Shown: positions 1 to 12,100 of the stretch, one piece after another
Layout: every line of letters starts with the position of its first letter
How positions within the stretch are numbered: position 1 is the first letter of the stretch
Assembly: GCA_035610835.1 (NCBI GenBank)
Contig: CM069458.1
Location: forward strand, 35,148,718-35,212,717
Direction of reading: 5' to 3'
Length of the DNA: 64,000 bases
Origin: Ophiura sarsii
Lineage: Eukaryota > Echinodermata > Ophiuroidea > Amphilepidida > Ophiuridae
Translations under genes and position numbers: made by a program
Notes under the pieces: generated by a model
The model's input: only the letters and a program-made list of their open reading frames with translations
What the model was told of the DNA's origin: nothing
The model's database searches: none

Positions 1-1600
1 ACACACAATGTGTACTGGTACTAGTCCGCGCGTATGCTAATTTCTCGTCACGTACCATCGATACCCGCAGTCTCAAATAATTGACTGATTGACTATTTCA
101 GCGTTCACACAACCAAATATTTTGCACCCGGTAGTGTTTTAAATTAAGATCTATATTAAGTCCTAGATAAAGTGTAAAGTTCAAGAAATGTACCCACATC
201 ATAATACTATTTTTGGCGAGTTTGTCCGTCTGTCTGTCGGTCTGTCTGTCCGTCCAATGACTTCGGGTACAGATCCCTGCCCAGCTTCCCATGTAATCGC
301 TATGCACATGGATCTTCGCCCCAAGTAGACAACAAACTGTTGCTACGCGATCGCGTATAAACAAAACAAAACATGGCGCACGCGATTGCCGGCGCACGCG
401 TAATGGCGCAGACTGTAAGGTGCGTACGCGTTCGTGGCTCAAACTGGGTCTTTTCATGGGGCGGGTAAAAGAAAGCCGTCCGGTGGCTAACAAGGATAGA
501 AAAAGGACTCCAATTAACTTTAACTCCCGGTAAAAAAGGATCAGATGGCGGGTAAGGGTTAATAAAGGAACTGGGAGCGTAAACCGTAGGCCTTCATCCA
601 GGAACACGTTATGTATTAAACATGTTATTGTTTAAGTGATTGCGAATTGCGGTGGTATGATGTCAGTGCCTCAACATCCCATCGCGGACCCATCTATGCG
701 CGCAGGCCACAACGGGCCCTCATTGTGTCTATCATGGGATGTCTTTTATATAATTGGGAATGTTACAGGCCGGACATGTATAAACATTTAAGGGATGGTG
801 TGAGCAAACATTTAACTCCAATAAGCTTTTAACTCTCGGGCGTGTTTTTGTCCCGGTTTTTATGAGTTAAACTATGCATGCATGATCAGGATGAAAAGAG
901 TCAAATGGGGAGGGGGGGGGGGGGGGGGGGGGGGGGCTTCAGTCTGCATGCGCCAGGAATCAAACCCAGACCTTGAGCGGTGTACCTTGTACAGTGTTGT
1001 AGTTTAACACTATAGCAATTCGTATAGGCCCTACCTAGACCAATCATGGGATGTCTGTTATTATAAATGGTAATGTTACATGGATATCGGTGTGCGCAAA
1101 CATATGTGGTTTAAATACGTATACAGGATACGTTTAGGCATGCCTACTGAGGAATAATCAATGTCGACACACAGTTCTCAAGAATGGGCAAAGATAATCA
1201 TGACGATAGACCCCTCCTCTCGCCGAAAACTTAAAGACCTCTGAACTAAGACCCACTATAAAACCCTAACCCTAGGCCTAATAACACATGTACTGAATTA
1301 CACGGATATAGTATATATGCACATGGGGTAGGCTACCTGTATTTAAGGGCACATGAGATTCCTGTATTATGGGGTATCTGGAATATTAATGGCCCCTGCG
1401 ATAACTGAATTTTAATGAGTACACATCTCATGAACCACAACCCGAGAACCGCCTAACCCACGAACCACGAAATATAGTTGTTTATAATTTGGCATTTGTA
1501 GGTCATTTCCTCCCTATTATGCCTAAAATCGCTTTATTTTACACGATTTCACTGTTTCCACCGAATCTTAGAATCTAGGCAGCCTAGCGTACCTAAGCTA
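1..1600. other. Left flank, no gene recognised
   Basis: Repetitive and partly CpG-rich (350-450). Contains a GTCTGTCTGTC simple repeat near 225-255, a poly-G tract at about 910-936, and two related stretches around 730-800 and 1040-1110 that share CATGGGATGTCT..TAT..AATGTTACA. A GGGTTTGATTCC box-B-like motif on the minus strand (about 959-970) hints at a tRNA-derived SINE remnant. Any gene A 3' exons could lie here or further left. Confidence 0.5.
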
Positions 1601-1692
1601 CAATCTTGTTCAAAACCTGTCGGGACACTATACACGTGCGCATGAAATATCTTCCAAAATGAGTAAAAAGCTGTCATTTGAAAGTATGATAG
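1601..1692 (+). repeat. 92-bp outer direct repeat, left copy
   Basis: Shares ATCTTGTTCAAAACCTG through GAAAGTATGATAG with 4264-4356, with two differences that I can see. It flanks the 820-bp pair like an oversized target duplication. Confidence 0.85.
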
Positions 1693-1695
1693 TTC

Positions 1696-2514
1696 CCATG
1701 TAGGGAACACACCACTTAACAACGTTTTAAAGAATATCAGGACTATTATGGACACAATCGATATAGGTTAGCCGTTGTTGTTAATGCATTGTATTATAGT
1801 TCACTTTGACAACGTATTTTGATGGGCGATAACAGTAAACCATAGAATATTTTCAATCAGAAGTCAAAAATATTATGGGAAAGTCGATTTTCAACAGTAT
1901 GCCATTATTTTAATATAAAGGTCTTTGACATATTTTCCTTTTTACAACTCATGGCTTACTGTCGATCCAATCGATTCTACATGTAGCATGTTGGCATACT
2001 GTGAATACTGTGAATAGCCTCGACATGCATCCACAGTTTTAGAATTACATTATAACCTTTTGTATCTATGATTTGTTGACACGAGATCATTTCACTGCTA
2101 GCGAAACATATTATTTATTTCTATGGAGATGTGGTGGAGGGGTAATAATAGGCCTTTCTTATAAATGCACATGACGCAAGAATATAAACGAAATTGGTGC
2201 TTATTGCTAACATGTCACTCAAAGAGATCTACGTGTTTCTTTTAAAATAAAATCATGTCATGATAAAAAGACAATATTTGTTTTTCCTATATCTGATAAA
2301 GAAGTCTTTATTAAAAGTACCATTTAGGTGCGTAATTCAGACAATGCCCTTTAAATTGAAGACATTACTAACCCATTCTTTTTTTAAACAAACGATACTA
2401 ATTGTACATTATCGCTCTCTAATATTGCCAAATATGAGATTAATTGGAACATTTTTAATGCAGTTACAAGGACTTATATGAATTTAGTACATTATTTTTT
2501 TCAATGCTTTAATA
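1696..2514 (+). repeat. 820-bp direct repeat, copy 1 (LTR-like)
   Basis: Matches 3444-4263 in the same orientation with about five differences over 820 bp by eye, so the duplication is young. It begins CCATGTAGGGAACACACC and ends CAATGCTTTAATAC. The two copies are separated by 929 bp. It has no coding potential that I recognise. Confidence 0.9.
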
Positions 2515-3344
2515 CATTATTAAGGGAGTGGAAAAGTGAGCTATAAATAATACAAAAATCGCTATATCTCGAAAACGGTAGCTTTGATTTTGACAATTCT
2601 TTTTAAGAAATGAAGAACATTGCTTCTGTAACATTCCGAGTTGAACTTCATAGTCTAATTACGTATACATATTTAATGAAATACATAAATAACCTTTATT
2701 TTGATGAAGTGTCATAATTTCAAAGTATCTAATTTACAGCGGTGGGTGTTTTAAACGATTGCATCACCTGTTTTCCGTTTTTAGACACAACTTTTGATTC
2801 AATAAAGGGTTTCTTGATCAGATTTGGAGGATATATAGGTCATGTTATCGGTCACGCGACCAACTACTTAAAATGTTATGCTCCAACTTACTTTTAGGGA
2901 TAGTTCACTTTTAGTTACGGAGGTATATTTTGCACACTAGATGCCCAAGAAGTAATGGATATTGCCAGTTATTTAGATTCAAATGGTTTCTTGATAACAT
3001 ATAATACCATCCAAACATGCTAGAAAATACTCTCGTCGCTTACGCGACTCCTGCGTCAAGGAGAATGGATTACATAACAAGGAAGGGTGGGCGCTCTAAT
3101 CGCTTACGCGACTCGTATGCATCTCAATTGGGGAATATTGTGGTTGCTTTGGCGAGTACCAACAAGTTAAATCAATCGGCGCACACACTATCGTATTAAG
3201 TATTTAACTATTTGAATTAATTCTTTTACTTAATGAATACAAAGAATGTAAAAACAAAATACATAATTTGTATTAAACGCACTCATATAGAGTTCTCTGG
3301 CATTTTTACGGTACGGGGATATGGATTTAAGTTTTAAAATATTC

Positions 3345-3446
3345 AAAACATAGACCGATGTCAGACTCGAACCTATATACAACATTTGGTTTACCTACAT
3401 GTACAATATTGTGTGTAATACAACAGCGCGCTAGACCGGTCGGCCA
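3345..3446 (-). repeat. tRNA-derived SINE head (pol III A/B boxes)
   Basis: On the minus strand, GGCCGACCGGTCTAGCGCGC resembles an A-box region of a tRNA-type SINE. About 60 nt downstream GGTTCGAGTCTGA resembles a B box. It does not fold into a proper tRNA and the segment starts exactly where the 820-bp repeat copy begins. Confidence 0.5.
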
Positions 3447-4263
3447 TGTAGGGAACACACCACTTAACAACGTTTTAAAGAATATCAGGACTATTATGGA
3501 CACAATCGATATAGGTTAGCCGTTGTTGTTAATGCATTGTATTATAGTTCACTTTGACAACGTATTTTGATGGGCGATAACAGTAAACCATAGAATATTT
3601 TCAATCAGAAGTCAAAAATATTATGGGAAAGTCGATTTTCAACAGTATGCCATTATTTTAATATAAAGGTCTTTGACATATTTTCCTTTTTACAACTCAT
3701 GGCTTACTGTCGATCCAATCGATTCTACATGTAGCATGTTGGCATACTGTGAATACTGTGAATAGCCTCGACATGCATCCACAGTTTTAGAATTACATTA
3801 TAACCTTTTGTATCTATGATTTGTTGACACGAGATCATTTCACTGCTAGCGAAACGTATTATTTATTTCTATGGAGATGTGGTGGAGGGGTAATAATAGG
3901 CCTTTCTTATAAATGCACATGACGCAAGAATATAAACGAAATTGGTGCTTATTGCTAACATGTCACTCAAAGAGATCTACGTGTTTCTTTCAAAATAAAA
4001 TCATGTCATGATAAAAAGACAATATTTGTTTTTCCTATATCTGATAAAGAAGTCTTTATTAAAAGTATCATTTAGGTGCGTAATTCAGACAATGCCCCTT
4101 TAAATTGAAGACATTACTAACCCATTCTTTTTTTAAACAAACGATACTAATCGTACATTATCGCTCTCTAATATTGCCAAATATGAGATTAATTGGAACA
4201 TTTTTAATGCAGTTACAAGGACTTATATGAATTTAGTACATTATTTTTTTCAATGCTTTAATA
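3444..4263 (+). repeat. 820-bp direct repeat, copy 2 (LTR-like)
   Basis: Second copy of the repeat at 1696-2514. It is followed at once by a 92-bp sequence (4264-4356) whose partner (1601-1692) stands immediately before copy 1. The overall order is therefore x-Y-inner-Y-x. Confidence 0.9.
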
Positions 4264-4356
4264 CGATCTTGTTCAAAACCTGTTGGGACACTATACACGT
4301 GCGCATGAAATATCTTCCAAAATGAGTAAAAAGCTGTCATTTGAAAGTATGATAGT
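4264..4356 (+). repeat. 92-bp outer direct repeat, right copy
   Basis: Partner of 1601-1692. Sequence beyond GATAG differs between the two copies, so this is where homology ends. Confidence 0.85.
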
Positions 4357-5001
4357 CAAAACTAGTTTATGTAAAGCTGCCACCCCACCCCCACCCCAAA
4401 TCAATGTTGGGGCTGATATATATAACACAGCCCGTTGCTGGACGATGCTTTTATATGGACCAACATTGAGTTTAGGGGGAGGGACCACCGTTCCACAGGA
4501 CATGCAGGAAGTGTCCCAACAGTTTTTAACATGATTGTAGATTGGCTCGTAGCAAGGGCGTATCAAGGACTGTTTTGATGGGGGAGGGCCAAATGTTGTA
4601 TCCCTGTGAGGGGAGCGAGCGATGCGAGTGGAGCGAACGTCGGGTGGGGTCCAGGGATCCGCCTTAGGGCCCCTGGAAGCTCCCTGGCTTAGGCATTTTG
4701 AAGGGAAAGATTCAGCATTCTGATGCAGTGATTGAAATGAAACAATGTTAATTTGCTGACAAAAGTACCATATCTTTATGAAAGGAGAAATGCGCACGTA
4801 ACGCGTGAGAATTTGCTATTTGACCACCATTAAGGCGAGAAAAACATGATAATTCAATGTCTTTTTTGTGTTCAAATTTGGGTGGAAGTAGCCTTAAACG
4901 AGGCTATATTCGTGATGTTTCCGTTGGCAATAATGATCTAAAACATCTTTTTCCTTGCTTTTTGTCTTGCAACATCAATACAAAAATCTAGCCTTTCTTG
5001 A

Positions 5002-5460
5002 GGGGCTGTACACCTTCAGCATAGCCTCCGTTAAACTGCCGTAACTTGTTCATTATTCATTTAATCTATATAAAAGTATACAGTTTTTTGCAGAAATGGG
5101 TTCAATGAATCCAAGTATCCAACCATGATATAATGAAATTGTTCATTTTGGAGAAAATTATAAAAAACATGTTTTTTGACCCATTTTAGGTTCTGTAAAG
5201 ATAACTCAAAATATATTTTGTCAAATTTTGTCATAATATTGTTATTATATTATTACTAATACAATTCCCTAGGAATCTGTTTTTTTGGGGGGTCAAAAAA
5301 CATGTTTTTTATGATTTTCTCCAAAATGGTCAAATTCATTATCATGGTTGGATTCACTGAACCCTTTTCTGCAAAAAACTGTATACTTTTATATAGATTA
5401 AATGAATAATGAAGAAGTTACGGCAGTTTTACGGAGGCTATGCTGAAGGTGTACAGCCCC
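5002..5460. mobile_element. Foldback element, about 459 bp, long inverted arms
   Basis: Left arm starts GGGGCTGTACACCTTCAGCA and the right arm ends with its complement. Arms of roughly 180 bp match with few differences; a loop of about 90 bp separates them. A non-autonomous DNA transposon (MITE-like) is the likely explanation. The flanks TTGA and TTAA hint at a TTAA-like target. Confidence 0.8.
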
Positions 5461-5960
5461 CTTAAGTCATTGACGGCGGATTGAGTTTTTTTTTTGGTGT
5501 CCATTTACATAGCGACGTATCATCAATTTTTGTCAACATCTATTGAAATTGTGTTATGTCAGAGTACGAGGGTTAACAATTAATTTCCATCCGTCTACTT
5601 TATATTTGTATAATATATTACATACCCACCAAAAACAATAATGCATAATCAATTCAAGCAGCAGTACCTTACATGAGTACAGTTTAGGTTGTGGGCATTT
5701 TGACGTCACTACTTACTATTACATCACTATGTGATAACACCACGAAACACATAACGTCATTATGTACTATAAAAAATGAATCTCATTTTGAGCAGCTTGG
5801 TGCTAAGCATAGATGAAAGGAAGCGACAATTTGGAACCCGGTAGTATATATTTAACGGAATAAATCGTATTGGAAACTGGAAACCAATGCTTAGCACCAA
5901 GCTGCCGGAAGCTGGATTCATAAAAAATACCACCGACGATAATGGTGTGAAACAACTTAC

Positions 5961-6125
5961 CGCATGGATCTGTACTACATTCTCTAATCTCGGTTTGGAG
6001 ATTGCCTACACACTGGCCGTGTGCTGTCGTGTTGTCTGAATTCACGCAAGATTGCGTGCGAGTCTGATTACCACCACCACATGAAACGCTACATATGCTC
6101 CAGCCATTCACATACTTCCATATAG
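5961..6125 (-). CDS. Gene A exon 8: TSP1 repeat after the fibrinogen domain
   Basis: 165 nt, phase 1 to 1. Encodes WKYVNGWSICSVSCGGGNQT, RTQSCVNSDN and CSTDPC, a standard TSP1 repeat. Its closest match in the window is the second TSP1 of gene B (54940-55104). The donor GTAAGTTG is strong, so the transcript should continue; without splicing the frame stops at 5803. Confidence 0.9.
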
Positions 6126-9100
6126 CTAATATATAATAAAGAATAACAAATGTAATAAATAATAACGACTTATCAGCGGTTTTGTTTTGGCAAATAATTT
6201 TAAAACTATTAGGATTTAAAGAGCCAGCTATATATAATTTCACTACAAAATCAATAAGATTAAGTAACTCCCGATGATTTCAAAACAAGTTAGATTGCAA
6301 TTTAAAGATTTGAAATGAAACTCACATGCTGGACGCATTTTCATATCTGTCGTCTTTAAGGAAAAAAAATGTCCCCTAAATTTTAACCATACAACTGATA
6401 TTCCTAGAGGCAGGTTCTCAACTCCATACATATACAGACCATTCAAGTTTGAATGGTGACATGAGTAGTACCACCAAGCTCCCTTATAAGTCTTTGCACA
6501 ATTTTGTCCTCCAGACCCATCATGATCTTGGTCGTAAGTTGTAAATTGTCGATTCCAAGAGTGATGGAGTAAAGAATCACCTGATGGAGAAAGCAGAAAT
6601 AGTGTTTAGTTAATGATTTGTTTAATAGGTTATGAAATCACGACAATAAAGGATTGAATTGAATGGTAATAAAGTCAAGCAGCGGGGAATAATTGTAAAC
6701 AAGGACTGAAACTTGCGTTTTCAGTATGTTATTCAATGCTGAAAGACCGAGATTGCACACGCAAGACTACTTTCAAAATAATTGCATTGGGTTAGTTCAA
6801 ATGTACATAAGTATACATACAAATGCAAGATATTACTGTCGTATAAGTCTTACGTACAAGTCGCTTATACGAGCTTTACGTGTGCATTTATGTAAATAAA
6901 ATGAACTAAACGAATGCAATTGTTTCCATAACAATAGAGGGTATCCATGTGTCGGCCATAAAGGCTGTTACAGAATTTAAAAAGACCAACACCACATATC
7001 TTATACTGTGACCAACACACATGTTGATGGATACTTGTTTCAAACTAAACCGCTAAATGTATAGGTCATTCTTTGAACAGTACATTTGTGTGTAACACTT
7101 GTATTGAAGGTTGTGCATTGAATTGATCTAAACAGCGAATACTACAGGAACGAGAACCTTTTTTTGCTACGGGAACGCATCATTGATGTGGATTACCTCT
7201 ATATAGAATGCTATGGTCCCAGCTCAGATTTTAAGATTATAGGTTGTACGTATGTTGATTCAAAGTATTACTTTGGCGAATATCGTATAAGTCTTACGTA
7301 CAAGTCGCTTATACGTGTGAGCCTTGCGTACTAGTTTTGAAGTCCTGCCTTAGTATGAAGGTAAAATAAGGACATAATGTCAGTAAGATTGACTAATGGA
7401 AGCCGACATTGAGAGAAAAACATGTCTATAAGGAAGGAAACGAAAGAAAAGTGACCCATATTTAGGCTATGAATCCTCACCAGCATTGCTAACTTGCATA
7501 TATTTCTTAAACTGAAGTCTGTAGTTGTCCTCAGAACCAGTTATATTAAAGCCGTGATATATTGCAAATGCTGTTTCATTGCCATCATCCAAGTCAACTC
7601 TCAAGTCGTACGTCTTTCCTGGTATAGTGGAAATGATGTGAATGTTGTCGTTTCCAAGCCAAAATTCTTCTCCCACGTCACCAAACCCCGTTGCATATTG
7701 GGTCCAGTTTCGGTAAAAATCTACGGACCCGTCTTGGCGGCGTTGAAATACCTGCATGATGTAATTCGGGACGCAGTAATTAATAATTAATTTGACCACA
7801 TTTTAGATAATAATATTGGGCGTTTTGTTTAAAACTACAGCAAAATATATTCTTTATTTAACTTGTGTGGTAATTGTATTATTACGTCTCATGTATGTAT
7901 GTAATAATAAGAGGATCCTCGTTTTGATAGTTCGTTTTAAGTCAGAGAAATATACCCGATCTTCTTCAAAATGATGTCCGACCTTATCCGTGCCAACTAT
8001 ATTATATATTTTTAAGCCGCTATTTTGGCCAGGTAATAGGGCTGTCATACCTACTGCGATCAGCTTGCGTTGCGCTGAAAAAAAGTATAAAAAGGTGTCA
8101 AAGCGCCAAGCAAACCCATTATTGTCACTTAGAACCAATTGGGGACGCAGTTGATACTGGCTATAGCGGGAGAGGGTTCCCATGTAACACGCAGGAAAAG
8201 TCTCACGATCTCTCACTGCGTTTCCACAACGTTGTAAACGTTCTTAGTGCGTCCAAGTCGCTGTCTGCGTTATTTGCTAGTACGTTCTCAATACGTTTGT
8301 ACAACGTTCTCTGCGTATTCGCGGGGAGTACAGAGCGATTGCACGAAGGTGATTAAATTCAAATCATCCCCCAAGTACAATACCGAACACCTGTTTTAAC
8401 TTATTGATCCAAGTGATTGGACTCCATCCATGCATGTCTTCGTCTAAAGGATTATTTCTTGGGTGGTATATATGTAGGATGACTCTGGAGCCGGATTTTA
8501 TATGGTTGCCATGGCAACGTGAAACCAGCCAATCGGGTCATTTTGAATTATTATTCAAATTTAGAGCATTATTGTAAAAATCGGTCTTCATTATATCTAA
8601 GACTGTTCTACATTTATGACAAATTATATGGTGATACGACATTACGATTCCATCCCCTTAAAACGTTCACACAATTCTAATCCCCGAAAGCAAGTCTATC
8701 AAATGTCAAGTGTAATACAATTTACATCATCCCTTCCTACACCATTTATCTGATTTATTTCACACCACCTGTGTCTTGCCAGCGCACTTGCTACCATTTC
8801 CACCGCTGTCCCAAGAATGCCTCAAGGCTCTAGACGCTTGTGGAGAAGCCCAAAGTCTTACTTTTAAAAGGTGTTGTGTTAAGAAATTCAAACTTTTAAC
8901 TTCAATTTGTCATAGAAACTAGTGCAGATTTTAGTTTTAAAACTAGCCCAAATGTGGCTTGGGTGGAGCTTAGAGCCCAACACGCGACTTTTCAAAATTC
9001 TTGTGTTAAGAAATTCAATGTTTGAACTTCAATTTGATTAAAAAACTAGTGCTATTTCAGATTTTGTCAAATCAAAGGTTTTAAGAGAAGTTACGATTTA

Positions 9101-12100
9101 GAGCAGATTTTAGTTTAAGAATTAGCCCAAATGGGGCTTAAGGTCGACATATTATTACGCCTACATTTTTACATTCTTTTGCACCTTTTTGGGGGGCGAA
9201 GCCACCCTTATAGCATCAGATTGCAAAAGATTACACATTTAGGTCTTTCTAGACATAAGTGGGGGCAGCCATGTTTGTAAATTACATACCTATGCAGTTT
9301 ATTTTAACAGTCCTGCAGTCTGTGATGGAGTCCAAGCTATATTTGTTTAGTTGATGCATAGACTGTTGATGATTCATTCAGAGAGATGTTTATAGACTCC
9401 CCACAGAGAGACATAATAGCTTATCTTGTTTGACTAATAGGAGAAACCTCCCAATTGCTGTGGGTTTGTCTAATGGTTAGACTGTGGTGTTTTGATTTGT
9501 TTTTTGGTTTGAATTATGGAAATCACATACACCATTTCCCTGGTATTTGGTATTTCAGAAAATGGTTACAAAACATGCTTCTTTCTTTTGGATCGCCCCC
9601 ATTCCATTTCAATGGAATTTTTATTCTGAGACTTTACCGAGGAATCTATCATACGGTAATTGAAAAACATCACACGTATCGCCAATACGCCAACTATTAT
9701 TTGATGGTGTGGACTCTCACAATTGCTGTGTCCGATAACATTTTCTGCGCGTTATTTGATATAAGATTGCGCAATATTGCCTGGTAGTTAGTGGTTTAGT
9801 AGCGGGAAAGGCTGCCGACTGCGACTTCTATCGAGTGAATTTGAAAGGATTCCCTAAAATGTTTATAACATGTTTATAACCAGAATATGACAATAACTAA
9901 ATATATAACTTTGTATGGAAATAAAAATAAAGCAAGGTTTATTTACCGTCCAGCCGCCACCGTCTGTCTCCATGTCACACCATACTTCAATGGGTGTCGG
10001 CTGTGTCGTATGTATAGGGTATATGGTGTATGCACCGTTTGCAAATGTAGTCTCATTTTTATTCCAAAGCAGAATATCATAGCAGTCCTGTGGCAGAACA
10101 GCTGAAGGAATAAGGGGAGAAAAATCATGAAAGGCGTCTTTATTTTGGTGGCGGGTATAATAGGTAAAACCATTGAGATACGTTCATTTGTCAAAATTAC
10201 TAACTTAAACGAAAACAAAATAAAGATTACTTCTAACTGCCGTCACCACACGTGCTAATACTAAATATCTGCTTGCGTTTTCTTTCCATTCTGATTCTAT
10301 GCGCAGATGGAGGGGCGGACCACTTTACTTTCCGTAATACAAATTTCAAATAGGCACCGTTGTTTAGACACCACGGATTGGATAAGTAGGTAAATTAAAG
10401 TTATTCGTGGTTAGTGGTCGAGGAGGATGGCAAAACAAGGCCAATCTATTACAAATTACGGAATAAAGACAAATCTGGTTCTTACAAATCTATATTACGG
10501 AAAACAAAGATTGAGGGGCGGGGTGTCATGTGTCATACTGCCCCCCCCCCCCCCCCCTGACTCAGCAGAGATCAGCATGGTCTTTAACACCAAGTAAACA
10601 GTTTTAACAATAAACATGAACTTTGCCAGTATCGCTCGATTCTGGTACTTTAATTTATATATGACACTGACAGTATCATCCGATATTAGTATCGAACGAT
10701 ACTGGGTATCCAGTATCGCGAGATTATATACGTTAGTCCAGAATCTGGGATCTAAAGCTTGTAAAGTACACTTGTCCGACTTCTTGCTTCGAAATCCCTA
10801 CATCTTATGATTTTGAATGTTACGATCTTACTGCAAGCTTGAGTGGCGACCCGGGCGTGTCCTGAGCAAAGATCATCCGCAGCAGCCGAGGCAGCAGTAG
10901 TATCTAGACATGTCTGAGTACGATTCTGTATTCCAATACTAGAATTGCTTGACGTAGGGTAGCACACACTCCATTCATCCACATACTTCCATTGATCTTA
11001 AAAGCAAAGAAAAAAAGTTACAATGATGATGATGATGACAGTCATGACATGATGATCTATTTGATTGACAAATTAGGGGGAGCCCCACATTTTGTCAATG
11101 TACAAACATATTTATAGAAAAATGTGCGCGAAGCATTCAAATCTTTTCACTTTTTTAACTGAAATTATCCAGGAACACGTGCTTGTAGCTACATGTACAT
11201 GTGTTTTTTGTGACAAATTGAGCCTATGTAAGGTTATTATTATGAAACACTTGAACTAATAACGCGAAACAAAATATTGGCCAAAATGGTCTAGTACTAT
11301 ATAGGACGTTAAAACACGTATTTTGCTAGGGTAGGGACGTCCACGTTACCGGTAATCATTAGATTTTTAGGGGGATGTCACCCCCACATGGGAATCGGGG
11401 TCGGGGAGTGTATCCCTTGACAATGGGGTAGATCGTTCATCCATTATTAACGTTTTTAGCTGAGCTACGATATTCATACAGTGCACATCGGTTGACGACA
11501 TATCAATTTACAGGAAGAAAAAACAAATCGTCATTTGAAAAATAAATGCATGACATTTTATTCTATGCAAAATGAGTCTTAACTAAGACATTAGGCCAGT
11601 AATGGGCATCCCCTTGTGTCGTTAAACATGTTAAAATAACTTACGGCATGGGTCTGTATTGCATTCCCGCATCTCGGTTTGGGGATTTCCTACACAGTGG
11701 CCATGTGCAGCTTTGTTGTTGGAATTCACACAGAATTGCGTACGTGTATGCGTGCCTCCGCCACATATTGCACTACATGTATTAAATTCATTCACGTAGT
11801 TCCATGACACTATATGAAAGAAATATAAACGTACATATCGTCGCTTTCTGTCATGAATATTTTTCGGGCCCTTCAGATATAAAAAGTAAAACTGCACAAT
11901 GGGTTTAATATGCATAGGAACAACTGTAGATGTATATAATTATATACATCCGATGGACACTATATTGGGGTAGTCATAGATTTGGGGGGGGGGGGGGGGG
12001 GGTAAACAGGGGATCTATTTTAGATCTATGTAACTCTTGCTTTATATATGTTCAAGAACAAGAGCACTATGATATGCGGTTTTGGGCCTTGAACATGCTT

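Noticed and set aside
98..607. 169-codon open frame on the minus strand
   Set aside because: Contains a GACAGACA-type simple repeat (DRQTDRQTDK) and no domain; looks like repeat sequence.
4291..4797. 168-codon open frame on the minus strand
   Set aside because: Covers the 92-bp repeat and C-rich low-complexity sequence; no recognisable protein features and no splice-compatible link to gene A.
7854..8216. 120-codon open frame on the minus strand inside a gene A intron
   Set aside because: It does not fit the FBG reading frame, lies between two FBG exons that join perfectly without it, and matches no domain I know.
9455..9787. 110-codon open frame on the plus strand
   Set aside because: Intronic, antisense to gene A, no domain; likely chance.
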